A DNA stretch of 64,000 nt from Rhinopithecus roxellana (GCF_007565055.1 NC_044557.1:78564595-78628594), one strand, 5' to 3'; shown: positions 48,007-60,352, counted from the first letter of the stretch. The notes: generated from the sequence alone by a model not told the origin. A program made the numbers and translations.

Positions 48007-48368
48007 TGTATTAGTCTGCTCTCACACTGCTAAGAAACACATATTGGAGGCTGGGTAATTTATAAAGGAAAGAGGTTTAATGGACTCACAGTTCCACATG
48101 GTTGGGGAGGGCTAACAATTGTGGTGGAAGGCAAAGGAGGAGCAAATGCATGTCTTACATGGTTGCAAGCAAGACAGCCTGTACAGGGGAACTCCCCTTT
48201 ATATAACCATCAGATCTTCTGAGACTAATTCACTATCGTGAGAGCAGCACAGGAAAGACACACCCTGATGATACAATTACCTCCCACCATCTCCCTCCCA
48301 TGATACATGGAAATTATGGGAGTTACGATTCAATGAGATTTGGGTGGGGACACAACCAAACCATATCA
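48007..48368 (-). repeat. THE1 5' LTR
   Basis: 362 bp, antisense: 'tgtattagtctgctctcaca' to 'caaaccatatca'. It is preceded by the THE1 internal phrase 'agtaccaatttac'. Confidence 0.93.
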
Positions 48369-50917
48369 GCTGGTTTCACTACATTAAATAATATGGTAAC
48401 AAATAAGCTTCAATTTTCTCCTCCCAACATCTAAAAGACTCTTTTATATAGGAAAGCTTTGTGTTGTAAGGTGAGGTCTACAATTTCAACAGTTATATTA
48501 AGAGTATTAGGAAGAAAATCTAGATCTGCTCATGGACCCTGTGTAGTCTTTCGATTTTGCTGATATTGTGAAAGATCATAGAGAGAAGGAAAAATTAAGT
48601 GGTAGTGACATTTTTAAAGCACCTAATGAAACCTCCGTGAAATTCCAGAGTATCATCTGGACTTTTCAGTTATATGAGCCAAAAAGTTTTATCATTTTTA
48701 GGTCAATTAGAGTTGGATATTCTGTCTTTTCTACCAGAGAGTAGTAAAGAATACAATTCAGGATTATCATTAACAAAGGTTAACTCTAATAAGGTGTCTG
48801 GAAGTAGCAATTACATGGAGCCAAGAATAAAAAATTAACATTTTGCCTCTGGTCTTTCTAATTTTTTTACATTTTTTAAAGATGTGCAATATATTAAATG
48901 TAAAAGAAAATTAAAACAATAACCTTTATATTGTATTTGAACTTAAGACCAAATTTTATATTTTGATATTATCTTTTGGATATTTAAGAAAAAATGTACA
49001 CTTTTATTCCTCACTGGAAAACCCTTCCTCTAATAGAATCTGCCTGTTTGTTTTTTTTCTATTGCTTATTGTTACTGAATTGTTTTAGGCTTTCTTATTA
49101 TTTTAATAAACATTTATGACTTTCCATTTACTTTTGTAGCCAATTATGTTCAAATTTAATAACGTTTAATTGATGTTAATGCTATCATTTTTTAAAATTG
49201 TATTTTATATTGTAAAGTGTGATTCATTTCTCATTGGTGCAGTTCATCTTCAAATATTTTTTCAAAAGTTGTTCATCTATTCTCTTGAAGCATACCATAT
49301 TTAAATATCTTATGTTTTCATCAAATAGGAGACTTGAATAAGTACAGCTATTTTAGCCAATTTTTGTTAGATCTTATGTTATTTATTGTTGAAGAAGTCA
49401 GATAATGGATAATCTTCTAAATGTTTATTGGAGCTTAATCTATTTCTGATTCTGTATATGTAAATTATATTTTATCTTTAAATTTATAATTAAAATTTAT
49501 AGAAAATTACTTCCTATTGTTTACTCTATCCTGCTAAAAGACTATTCAAATTAGAGTCATTACAAATCACTTGAGCATCATTTACATTAAATATTTTGTT
49601 TAAATATCCTCAATGTATTTCATTCAGACTATAGTAACCCTTTAAATGTAAATACTCATGCTTAAAGTTCAAACAGTATTTCTGGTCATTGTTTTGAGCA
49701 TAGTTAATATCTCAATTTTTAAAATGTGTTTCTCTAAAGAAATTTAATATTGCCAGGCTAGATATTCAATCTGTCTTTTGTATCTCCAATCTTTTATCAC
49801 ATCTATTGTGACACTTGTTCTTCTACTCTACATTTTAAAACATCTAATTACCTTTGTTCTATACATCACCGATTGGATTTTCTACAAAACAGGATTCTCC
49901 TTTATTTTCTTTATTATGTATTTAATGTTTCTGTTTCCTAAGTTGCTTTTCTTTCTTTTTCACATCTATCTCTCATTTTATTTTATCCTGTTATTTTTAA
50001 TTTACCTTCTCCCTTTTTTATTCTATTCTGTTACACTTTTATAAAACATTTATTCCCATTAAAAATAAGAAATTGTTCTTACTTAACTTTATTTAACTTT
50101 AGATGGGCATATCTTCCACCAGTATCAGTACAGTCTAGTGTTTGAAAAATATTAGGAATTGCAATTCCCAGTTTATCATCAAAACTCTTTCCACAACTTT
50201 ATGCTTGTTCTTTAGTTGTGGTAATTTTACCGCCAATATGAAATAATTTATTGTTAGTTGCCACCTCCACTTTTCTTCTAAACCTCAGATTAATTTTATA
50301 CAAGCATTATCTAGCTGTTCCATTCTTTAACCTGTTACATTCAAAGAAGTCCTAATGGCAAAGAAGGTGCACATTGCTGTGGCTACATAAAAACGTAGCA
50401 CCCATCCTGCAAAAAAACATCTGTAAGGTTTTTCCCATAGGGCTATAGAAAAGGAAGACGGAAAAATGGTTTTCTTAATCTACTTCTATGCCATACCACA
50501 AAGAACAAGAAGCTATCAATCACTTCTCTCAATGAAATTCCACTGTCCTTGGGTTAGGTACATTTCTTTTTTGATCGATGCAGAGATCTAAACCAAAGAT
50601 TGTGTTATGTATTTTTTCATTTTCCTCTGACTTCATAGATTCTGCTGAAAGTTAGAGAGGCTGTGTCAGATGCTATTTTTAAAGCAAACTTTTAATTTTA
50701 ACATTATTGAAAATGCTTGTTCTTTGGGAAAATATTTGTAAGAAATATATGTTGTAAATATATTTTTAAACTATGAGATTGTGATAGACACACTTTTCAA
50801 ATGTCACAATTCTTTCTGGGGATGTAAAAATAAAGCGAGTTGTGGTCTTAGTATTTTGTGTAATTTGTATGTCTATTTTAAAGAAAAGCATACTGAAATC
50901 ATCTTTGCAAAAATCAT
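48369..50917. other. Unassigned AT-rich sequence
   Basis: About 2.5 kb without a supported gene or clear repeat. The 88-codon hydrophobic frame at 49778-50044 (+) is what T-rich DNA gives by chance. Confidence 0.6.
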
Positions 50918-51565
50918 GACAGTAAGAGAAATCTGATGTAGAAAAATTATGGCATTCAAAAAATCTGACCTAGTCGACTCTGTCTTGCTTCTAACCTTCA
51001 AGCTGATCTGGTTCATTTCTGGCCATAGGCAAAGTGAACTATGGGAGGAATTTAGTTTATAGTTTAAAACAAAAGTGATAAGTGATAATTATGGTTTAGG
51101 AGTCATGTATCCAGAAGTGGCAAGATTTGTAACCTTTCCAATTGCTTCTATAGATAATATCAATATTATGAAACCTAAGATTGGTGTTTGAGGTATATTG
51201 CAGACTCTGCACTTCTGATGGACTAGCTGGCACCATCTGGATTGGTAACCCATACTAAGAAACTGGCTCATAAAATCTTGTGACTCCCCCATGCAGGACT
51301 GACTCATGACTTTGGCCTCCTATCATCTCATCCTCAATGCCAACAATCAGCATTCCCCATTCCCTAAAACCTGCCCACCAAACTATCCTTAAAAAACTCT
51401 AGCCTCTGAGTTTTCAGGGAGGCTGATTTGAGTCATAACTCTTGTCCTTCTGCTAGGCAAGCCCTGTGATTATCGAACTCTTTCTCTAATGAAATACTGC
51501 TGTCTCTGTGAATTGGTTTTATCTGTGCAGTAGGCAAGAAGAACCGATAAGGCAATTATAACTGT
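50918..51565 (+). mobile_element. Probable ERV1-class solo LTR
   Basis: A GC-richer island with phrases typical of class I ERV LTRs in plus orientation: 'taacctttccaattgcttct', 'ggtgtttgaggtatattgca', 'actcccccatgcaggactga', 'cccaccaaactatccttaaa', 'agttttcagggaggctgatt' and the terminal 'ctgtgcagtaggcaagaaga'. The boundaries are approximate and the family is not named. Confidence 0.6.
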
Positions 51566-52149
51566 TTATAATATGAATATCAATTTAGCTTTGCAAATGA
51601 CATCTATGAAAGTTGGAGCAAGCAATGCTATATACCTGATGTTTACTTTGTATAATGGTAATTGACAGATAAGGGATTCTGCACTTACAGAAGAGAAAGA
51701 TATGCACTTAAAGAATTTGAAAATAATTTGGATTTATTTAGTAGCAACTCCAAATGCATAATTTGTTGTACACTTCGGTCTTGACTTTCAGGATTATGAT
51801 ATCTGACGTGGAGGATGATGCTCATCATTGCTGCTGCTATGGGGCAATATATAAAACTTTTTAAGTGCTTAAAGTGAAGAGAGTTTAAATCAAAGTATCT
51901 CTTGTAATGATCTAAGGAACACAGCCAAGTGGAATTGGAAGGCCATGTGAATTTGAAGTGACTAATAACTGCAATAGTGTGTATATACAAGAGGATAAAA
52001 TCAACCTTCATTTTGTAAATATTGCAGGAATATAAGGCTGTTTAACAGTGGAATATTATTCTATAGTATTATTGGAGAAGTTTCCTTTTCAATGAATTCC
52101 AACCATTTATAATCCTAAATCATTTCACTTAGGTCCACTTCAGACCATA
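51566..52149. other. Unassigned AT-rich sequence
   Basis: Nothing recognised. The 108-codon minus-strand frame at 51685-52011 has no domain. Confidence 0.6.
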
Positions 52150-53380
52150 TTTATGTGATTTTTTAAAATTGGAAAATAAAACTTGTATATATTTATGGTG
52201 TACATGTTGTTTTGAAATATGAATGGCTAAATTGGATTAATTAACATATGCAAGATCTTACATACTTATTATTTTTGTGGTGAGAACACTTACAATTTAC
52301 TCTGTTAGCAATTTTCAAGAAACACATTTGTGCTTTTAATACCAGCAGGCTGAAGCTATTATTTGCACAAGCTGATTTATTTAAAGCTGTTTACATAATT
52401 GAACCAAAAAAGTCTGTGCAATCTACATCTTACATCTTCCATCTATGAATATCACAAATTATCCATTTTTATCCATTGTAAGAATATTGACATTTCTCTC
52501 ACAGTGTGACTTTTCCACTTTTAATGTAGGAAGGAGCCAAGCTTCTGAATCAAGCCAATACCTTAGCCTGAACTTCTAACTCATTAATAGAGACCAAAAA
52601 TATTTGACTACTAATCTAAGGAAGGACTAAAATGATTCTGTTTGCTTTTGGTTGAGAGAAGCAGAGAATATACCAATTTGATAAAATACCTGTAAGGTAC
52701 ATTTTCTGACACCTTGATGTAACACTTGCTTCTGAGTTGAGAATACTGGGTGGTTTTGTTGATTTTATGTGAAACCACCTTTTAAGGATAAGTAAGTATA
52801 GGGAGAAGCAGCCTGTGGAATATAAATATACAGAAATTTGTGAAGGTGAAATTTGTAAAAGTGATAAAGACTTGTCCATTTAGAACTTTGTACCCTTTGA
52901 CTGTTATCTTTCCTTTCTCCATTTTATCCCAACCAGCCTCTGGTAACCTCCATTCTACTCTCTGCTTCTAACAGTTCCACGTGTTTAGATTCTACATATA
53001 AGTGAAGAATATGGCATTTTGCTTTCTGTGCCTGGTTTATTGACATAGCATAATGTCCTCTAGACATACAGTTTTCTTTGTTAAGGCTGAATAGCATTCT
53101 ATTATTTAGTTTGTATCTGTTGAAAAGGGGATTGCAGTTTTGATTTTTTTTATTCAGTTAGTTTGTTGTTCCTGCATAGAAATGCTCCTAATTTTTTATA
53201 TTTATATTGTACCCTGCAATTTTTTGAATTTGTTTATCAGCTCTAAGAGTTTTTGATAGAGCTTTTAGGTTATTCTCTATATGACAACTTGTAATCTGCA
53301 AGCAGGAATAATTTGACTTCCTCTTTTCCAATTTGCATATTTTTTCTTTCTTCCTCTTGCTTATTTTTTTTCTGCCTAGG
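52150..53380 (-). mobile_element. Old L1 (L1MA/L1PB type) 3' portion, antisense
   Basis: 3' UTR at the left ('cttgtatatatttatggtgt', 'gtggtgagaacacttacaat'), an unrelated insert of about 565 bp (52316-52884), then more 3' UTR ('ttgtaccctttgactgttat') to 53110. An ORF2 piece follows at 53165-53380 ('accctgcaattttttgaatt', 'ataatttgacttcctctttt'). Much of ORF2 between is deleted. Confidence 0.82.
52316..52884. other. Unidentified ~565-bp insert within the L1 3' UTR
   Basis: L1 3' UTR sequence is continuous in consensus on either side of this block ('ttagcaattttcaag' before, 'ttgtaccctttgactg' after). The block itself matches nothing I recognise. Confidence 0.5.
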
Positions 53381-53384
53381 AGGC

Positions 53385-53960
53385 CAGTATCTCTGATAAA
53401 AATAGATGCAAAAATTCTCAACAAAATAATAGCAAACCAAATCCAACAAGATGTCAAAAAGATACTACACTATGATCAAATGAGATTTCCCAGAAACGCA
53501 AAGATGTTTCAACATAAATAAGTCACTAACCATGACATATCCCACCAATAAAATGAAGGAAAAATAATGTAATTATCTCGATAAATTCAGAAAAAGTATT
53601 TGATAAAATTAAGTATGTCTTTATGATAAAAATTCTCAATAAGTCAGGTATAGAAAGTAAGTACCTCTGCCTAATAAGGTCTGTAAATGACAATTTGACA
53701 GCTAACATCATAGTGAAGGGAGAAAACTGAAAGAAGACAAGGATGCCCACTCTCACTACTCTTGTACTGTAAGTTCCAGCTAAGAGACTGGATTTTAATG
53801 TTCTAATCACAATGAAATAACTGATTTGTGAGGTAACTGATATGTAAATGAGCCCGATGTGATCATTCCACAATGTGTATTCATATCAAAGCATCATATT
53901 TTAACCCGTAAATATAGACAATTATTATTTGTCAATTAAAAATACTTTTTAATGAAGAAG
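53385..53960 (+). mobile_element. Old L1 ORF2 piece plus 3' UTR end, sense
   Basis: From 53385 the sequence is plus-strand ORF2 of the RT domain ('SLIKIDAKILNKIIANQIQQ' in translation), with degraded RT to about 53765. It then jumps to the L1 3' UTR end (53785-53960: 'gtaactgatatgtaaatgag', 'acaattattatttgtcaatt'). It abuts the antisense L1 head to head, and each has its own 3' end. Confidence 0.82.
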
Positions 53961-54289
53961 GAACTCTTAAAGGGAAAGGAACAATTGGAGACTCTGGTTA
54001 TGAGAAGTTAAGATGAATACAATAAAGAGAAAAATATGTATTTTGGGTTATTACTTGGAGTAGTCATAATCATGGAGTAGAACCTTTACTTAAATCAAGT
54101 TAAGAAATCAGGAAAATATTAAAGAAATTCAGCGACAGCTATTGTTATGTTCTGAAATGAGAAATATAAGAATGTTTAAAGGCATTAAATGATAAAATTA
54201 TAGATGAGTACATGCATACGGTTATAAGAGCCATCATTTTGAGCACAGTTTTGGGGATAAGAGTGATAAAAACAAATTTATTCAATAAA
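53961..54289. other. Unassigned sequence
   Basis: Nothing recognised. Confidence 0.55.
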
Positions 54290-55960
54290 ACGTTCTAAAG
54301 CATGGTAAGGAAGACTATTCAGTACCATTATAGTGGGTATGTGGACCACGGCAAAGGGATTTTGCAGTGGGAGAGTGAGATTGGGCTCAGCCCCAAATAT
54401 AGCGTGAGAAAGTGTGAGTTTATAGCCAAGGATCAGTGCGGGGCTCTGTGGATGAAAAGTTATAAAGAAAAATGATCACGGGTAAGGGGGATTCTGGCTA
54501 AAACAACCTGACATGATTATTGATGAAACAAGTGAGGGTGAACAGACTTCACCTGGGAATGAGAAAGGATGAGGAACCCGATCAAAAATAGAGGATGGTA
54601 GGAAATCAAGGTTGGGAAAGGGTTCTTGCTAAACTGACTTAACAGGGTTGTATGATGAAACTGAATTTAATTAAGAAGTATATAGTTGGGCTTAGGAAAA
54701 TGTTCAGGAGCCTGACAAAAATCTTTATATTTCCCCAGTTCTTAATTGAGAACAAAAGAGACATTCTTCATTCCTGTAAGTAACAGAAGTCCAGTTTTCT
54801 TGTTTGACTGTCTTTTGTTTCTTAAGGACTTGCTGAATCATATGTTAGGACTTGGTAGTAGAGGATATTTGATGGACGGCGCTAGCAGTCAGGTGTTTAA
54901 TGAGGGGAATTTTTATTAATTGCAAAAACAAACAAACCAACAAAAACAAAAAAACAAAGATTAATCATTAGAAATACAGTTTCTGAGTCCACAGGGCTGC
55001 CAGTTGAGATTTCTAGAATTGGAGTTCAACGCATCCATAGAAGGTAAAGTGAGAATGGCAGTAGCCCAGTGCCCACTTATAAATTTTCTTGTGGGCAGTT
55101 TAAATGTCTCTGTGTCTCTTGTAATGGCATTGAATGTTGCAGTGAATTTTCTCAGTAGCCCTTGCAACATCCGGCAACAATATTATCTATACATTATCTG
55201 TTTTTGTAATTTATCTGAAGCTTATATGAAGTAATCCAGCATCAGCATGCTAGTCTTGGGGAAAAAAGCAGTTTTAATTTTTAAGAATTCCAAACTAGAA
55301 GGGTAGGATAAAAAATGGAAACGTTAATTTGGAGAGTTGTAGCCAGATGTTTGAAGAAATTAGAATAATTTAGGGTCTATTCTAGTTTTAAGATCATAAC
55401 AAAACCTTAAATACAATGAGCAGGACTAGCATTTAATGTCCACAGAAGTGTGCCATAACTTTTCATTGAAACATAATTTTTCTTTCTACAATTACCCTCA
55501 TTTCTTTCAAAGATAAAGTAAATCTGCTTCCCAAATGAGAGCAGTCTTATTAAACTTGGCCTGGTAATTTATATAAGTGCAGCATGAACAGTGGCTGATC
55601 ACATAACCTTTTTAAGTTTGCCTTGATGGAACTTTTCATAAAGAATCTCAGATTAGACTTTTAAAATCCTCCTGTGGCTAAGAAGCCAACACAAGGACTT
55701 GACATCAGATGTTGCAATACTTACAGATTTGGGAAAATTCATTTTTTCTTGATATCCTCAAAATATCCTAAAGTTCCTAGGCATTCCAAGAAGTGACCTT
55801 TTTTACTTACCTCTAAAACAACATTTAAAGCCAGGTACAAATCCAGTTTTCCAAGGGAAGCTTTATAAAGCAATGACATCTTAAAGTCAACCTTAGTGCC
55901 TTAAAGCTGTCTGATCGTATCTGGTTTTATGTATTATTCTTACTAATCTATGAAGTAATT
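54290..55960. repeat. Coherent repeat-like block, family not identified
   Basis: A 1.7-kb block less AT-biased than its flanks. It has phrases such as 'gggctcagccccaaatatag', 'gagtttatagccaaggatca', 'tttatatttccccagttctt' and 'gatcgtatctggttttatgt' that suggest an old LTR-retroelement read in antisense. I cannot name it, and no gag/pol/env motif was found. A run of AAAC/CAAA repeats sits at 54926-54958. Confidence 0.38.
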
Positions 55961-58163
55961 TTAGCCCCAGGATATGGGTTTTTTTATTATTTTTAATTGC
56001 AATCAGTTAACAATTATTGCATCTTGACAGATGAGTTTGTCAGGAAAAGAGCCAGTCAAAGAGAATCCTGGTGAAAACCACTGCCACCTTGGAGTGACTG
56101 TGAGCGTACCCAGCCAGTACTGTAATCCCTGGGGAACAATCTAAGAGGCTTGACACTGTAAGGAGAAAATAGACTTCCCCAAAGTAAAGCAGCCATTCAT
56201 TAATCAAGTAATCAAGCAAATAACAACAACAAGCCCAGAAAATGGGGGAAGGAGGGAGAAGGTCACTACAGCATACTACATAAAATATCCAGTTTCAAAT
56301 AGAAACATGAAATACGCAGAGAAACAGGAAATTATTGCCTATATATTGGAAAAAATGAAGTGACAGAAACTGCTTATGAATGTGCCAGAAGTTGAATTTA
56401 ACAGACTTCAAAACAGACATTATAAATACATTCAGAGAACTAAAGGATACCATGATTAAATAATTGAAAGTATGAAGATAATGTCATATCGAATAGATAA
56501 TTCCAACAGGATATGTAAATTATAAAAAAGAAATAAACATTCTACTATGATATAGATATGAAAGGTACAATATTTAAAATTATTATTATTAAAAACAGGC
56601 CAATCCATCAGAGCCCCAAGATATATGAAGCAAAAACTGACAGAAATGAAGTGACAAATAGACAATATAATCACTAAAGTCTTCTAATGATGAAAACTTT
56701 AATACTTCACCTTCAATAACAGAACAGTTAAGCAGAAGAATAGCAAAGCGATACTATAAATAACTTGAACAATATTATAAACCAGCTAGACCTAACAGAT
56801 ATCTATTTTACACTCCAAAAAGTGGAATATATATTCTTCTGAAATGCATGTGGGACATTCTCCAGGACAGAATATAACCTTGGTAGTAAAACAAACCTCA
56901 ACACATTTTAAATAATAGAAATAAAGTATTTTTCCTCATCACAATGGAATGAATTTAGAAATCAATAACAAAAATGGAAGCTTAAATACACATGAATTAA
57001 ACAACACATTCTTACATAATCAATAGTAAAAATAACCAATCAAAAGGAAAATTAGGAAAGATTGAGATAAATGAAAACAAAAACACAACCTACCAAACTT
57101 AAAGGACACAGCTGAAGCAGTGCTTAGAGAAAAATTTATACACATAAATATCTATGTTAACAAAGGTAAAAGATTGCTGATCAATAACCTAACATTTGGC
57201 CTTAAAACATAGGGTAAGGAAAAGTAAATGTAACCTAAAAAAGCAGGAGAAATAAAATAATAGATATTAGAGTGGAAATTAACAAGATAGAGAATAGAAA
57301 AATAACAGGGAAAATCAATGGAACTCAAAGATTGTTCTTTAAAAAGATTTTAAAAATTGGCAAACCTTTAGTTAGATTGTATAGCAAAAGATATAAACTC
57401 CAGCAGACATGTACAGAAGAGTATATACCAATTCTTCACACAGCTTTTCCAACAATAAAAGACGGGAATACTGCTAAACTTACCCTATGAGCCTTAGTAT
57501 TACTTTGACACCAAAACCAGGCAAGTCGTCATAAAGAAGGAAAACTACGTATCAATATCTTTTACAAATATGAATATAAGAATCCTCAAAATGCTAGAAA
57601 TGTATAAAAATAATATGTAAAAAAGAATTATATATTATGACTAAGAGGGAAATACAACAGAAATGTAAGGTTAGTTTAACATCCAAAAACATATTGTTAG
57701 TACACTATATCAATAGAACAAAAAACAAGAACAATATGATCCTCTCAACTGATGCAGAAAAAGCCTTTTACAAAATTTAAGCACAATTTATAATAAAAGC
57801 CCTTACCAAATAGAAATAGAAAGGGACTTCCTCAACTTGATAAAGGAAATCTACTAAAAACTCACACCTAATATATTTAACAGTGAGAATATTGCATAAT
57901 TTCCCTCTAAGTCAGAAAGAGACAACAAAATATGTTCTTGCTACATTGTTTCAGCAGTGTACTGGAGATGCCAGCCAGAAAAATTAGGCAAGAAAAGAAG
58001 TAAAAAACATCTAGTTTGGAAAGGAAAAGTAAACTTATTTGTAATTTTAGATGACATGACCATATATATAGAAAAATCTGAGGTTTTGCTAAAAATTTTA
58101 TAACTAGTAAACAAATTCATCAAAGTTTCAGGGTACAAAATCAATATTTAAAAACCAATTATA

Positions 58164-58460
58164 GGCCGGGCGTGGTGGCTTACTCCTGTAATCCCAGCAC
58201 TTTGGGAGGCCAAGGCAGGCAGATTAAGGTCAAGAGATCGAGACCACCCTGGCCAACATGGTAAAACCCCATCTCTACTAAAAATACATAGATTAACTGG
58301 GTGTGGTGGCACATGCCTGTAGTCCCAGCTACTCAGGAGACTGAGGCAGGAGAATCGCTTGAACCCGGGAGGCGGAGGTTGCAGTGAGATGAGATCACAC
58401 GGCTGCACTCCAGCCTGGAAATGGGGCGAGACTCCGTCTCAAACAACAACAACAACAATA
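58164..58460 (+). mobile_element. AluS inside L1M
   Basis: 'ggccgggcgtggtggcttac' through 'gggcgagactccgtctc', with the A-tail turned into (CAA)n. The left flank 'caattata' and right flank 'caatattata' are a plausible imperfect target duplication. Confidence 0.95.
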
Positions 58461-58626
58461 TTATATTTCTTTATCCTTGCAATGAACAATTCCAAAATAA
58501 AATTAATGGTTATATTTATAATAGCATCAAAAATAAAATACTTAGAAACAAATACTTTTTAAAAAAAGTACAATACTTATTCTCTGAGAACTATGAAATA
58601 TTGTTGAAAAAGTAAAGATCTCAATA

Positions 58627-58940
58627 AAGTATTTTCCCCTTATCTGTGGTTTTGGTTTCCATGGTTTCTGTTACTCGTGGTCAACTGGGTTCTGAAAATC
58701 GGTGAGTACAATACAGTAAGAACTTTTGAGAGAGAAAGAGTAACAGACCACATTCACTTTTATTACAGTATATAGTTATCAGTGTTCTAATTTACCATTA
58801 ATTATTGTTAATTTTTTTTACCATGTCTAATTAATAAATTAAACTTTATAATAGGTAGGCATAAATAGAAAAAATAGTATATATAGGGGTTTGGAATCAT
58901 CTGTTGTTTTAGGCATCTGCTGGGAAAAGGGAGGGCTACT
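58627..58940. mobile_element. Tigger-type (Tc1/mariner) non-autonomous DNA transposon
   Basis: The left end 'agtattttccccttatctgt' with 'ggtttccatggtttctgtta' and 'ctcgtggtcaactgggttct', and the right end 'tatatataggggtttggaat' with 'ttttaggcatctgctggg' and 'gagggctact', match the two ends of Tigger/MER-type elements. It sits in a TA context (58625-58626) inside L1M. The centre is deleted to about 310 bp and there is no transposase frame. Confidence 0.75.
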
Positions 58941-59745
58941 AAAAATGAAAAAAAAAAGTGTATTTTATTCATGGATTGGAACACATTGTATTATAAAGGT
59001 AGAAGTACTCCCCAAATTCATCTATAGATTCAACACAAAACTATCACAATTCCGTATAGTTTTTTGCATGCTTGGACAAGCCGGTTTTAAATTACACTGG
59101 AATTACAAGGGACACAGAATAGTCTAATATATCTGAAAAAGGAATAAGGTTGGAGCATTCAAATTTCCTGATTTCAAAACTCACTCCAACGCAACAGTAA
59201 TCAAGAGAGGGTGGTATTATCACAAGGGTAGATATATAGATCAATGAAATAGACTTAAGAATACAGATGTAAATCTCTGTGCCTTTGGTCAACTGATCAT
59301 TGACAAGGGTATCAAGAGCCTTCAAAGGAGAAAGGATAACATTTCAACAATAGTACTTGGATAACTAGATAGCTACATTCAAAAGAATGCAGTTAGCCCA
59401 TTACCTGGAACCACATATATAAAAAATTCATTGAAAATGGAAATGTAAGAGCTAAAACTACAAAATTCTTAGAAGACGACATGGGGTAAATATGCACGAT
59501 CTTGGATATGTCAATGGAGTCTTATATATGAGATGCCAAAAGCATATAAAACAATGACAACAATAAAAATAAATAGATAAATTGGACTTTATCAGACTTG
59601 AAAACATCAATTTTGCAAAAGACACCATCCAGTGAAAAGACTACTCACAAAATGGGAGAAAATATTTGTGACTCATACATCTGTTAATGTGCCTGTATCT
59701 ATAATATATATATTTTTTTAATTCCTACAACTCAATTATAAAAAG

Positions 59746-59869
59746 ACAAATGTGTTTTCCAAGACAGCATTATCGGTGTTAGGCATTTCCACTTCATTTC
59801 ATATCTGTGGTATGTGGAACAGATTGTCTTCAAGATCGTGATGATGGAGAATAAAGAAGTAGAGAGTGG
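59746..59869. repeat. Left part of an unidentified old repeat
   Basis: Continues after the Alu at 60209-60318. Phrases such as 'cacttcctctaatgtcccat' and 'ctcgcatggcctcaataaac' suggest an old interspersed repeat whose family I cannot name. Confidence 0.35.
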
Positions 59870-59881
59870 CACATGAGTTTT

Positions 59882-60196
59882 GTTGTTGTTGTTGCTGCTG
59901 TTGTTTTGAGATGGAGTTTCACTCTTGTTGCCCAGGCTGGAGTGCATTGGCAGGATCTCAGCTCATGGCTCACCGAAACCTCCTCCTCCCAGGTTCAAGC
60001 AATTCTTCTGTCTCAGACTCCCAAGTAGCTGGGATTACAGGCATACGCCACCACGCTCAGCTAATTTTGTATTTTCAGTAAAGACGTGGTTTTTTTTCAT
60101 GCCGGTCACCTGGTGTCGAACTCCCAACCTCAGCTGATCCACCACCTGGCCTCCCAAAGTGCTGGGATTACAGGCGTGAGCCACTGCATCTGGCCT
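59882..60196 (-). mobile_element. AluS, antisense, with (GTT)n tail
   Basis: A-tail converted to GTT/GCT repeats (59882-59908), then 'gagatggagtttcactcttg' to 'gagccactgcatctggcc'. Perfect 12-bp target duplications 'cacatgagtttt' occur at 59870-59881 and 60197-60208. Confidence 0.96.
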
Positions 60197-60322
60197 CACA
60201 TGAGTTTTTAAGGGTCATGCCTATACACAGCTTCATCACTTCCTCTAATGTCCCATTCAGCAGGAATTACTCGCATGGCCTCAATAAACTTAAAAGGTAG
60301 CCTGGAGAATGTTGAGGAGTGT

Positions 60323-60352
60323 ATGTGTGTGTGTATATATATATATACATAT
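60323..60352. repeat. (TG)n(TA)n microsatellite
   Basis: A TG tract passes directly into a TA tract. Confidence 0.9.

Larger units (their letters stand above)
44163..48368 (-). mobile_element. THE1 provirus (LTR-internal-LTR), split by an L1
   Basis: A complete-structure ERVL-MaLR provirus in minus orientation. It has a 3' LTR at 44163-44512, internal sequence at 44513-45882 and 47862-48006, and a 5' LTR at 48007-48368. The internal part totals about 1.5 kb, near the usual THE1 internal length. MaLR elements are non-autonomous retrovirus-like elements with only a gag-like remnant. Proviruses with both LTRs are much rarer than solo LTRs. The internal sequence is interrupted by the L1 at 45895-47849. 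Confidence 0.92.
56040..59745 (+). mobile_element. Old L1M element, split by an Alu and a Tigger-type transposon
   Basis: A plus-strand L1M. It has 5'/ORF1-side sequence (about 56040-56560: 'tcattaatcaagtaatcaag', 'aaaatatccagtttcaaata', 'cattcagagaactaaaggat'). ORF2 endonuclease-region sequence follows ('agctagacctaacagatatc', 'cattctccaggacagaatat'), then the RT region ('tgatcctctcaactgatgca') and the ORF2 C-terminal half to 'caattataaaaagacaaatg'. Most of ORF1 is deleted and no long frame is left. Confidence 0.85.

Noticed and set aside
49778..50044. 88-codon hydrophobic frame resembling a membrane protein
   Set aside because: T-rich DNA yields Phe/Leu/Ile-rich frames by chance; no conserved features or context.
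53165..53960. Interpretation of the opposed L1 pieces at about 53380 as a second twin-primed insertion
   Set aside because: The sense piece continues into its own L1 3' UTR end, so there are two 3' ends. A single 5'-inverted insertion would have only one.
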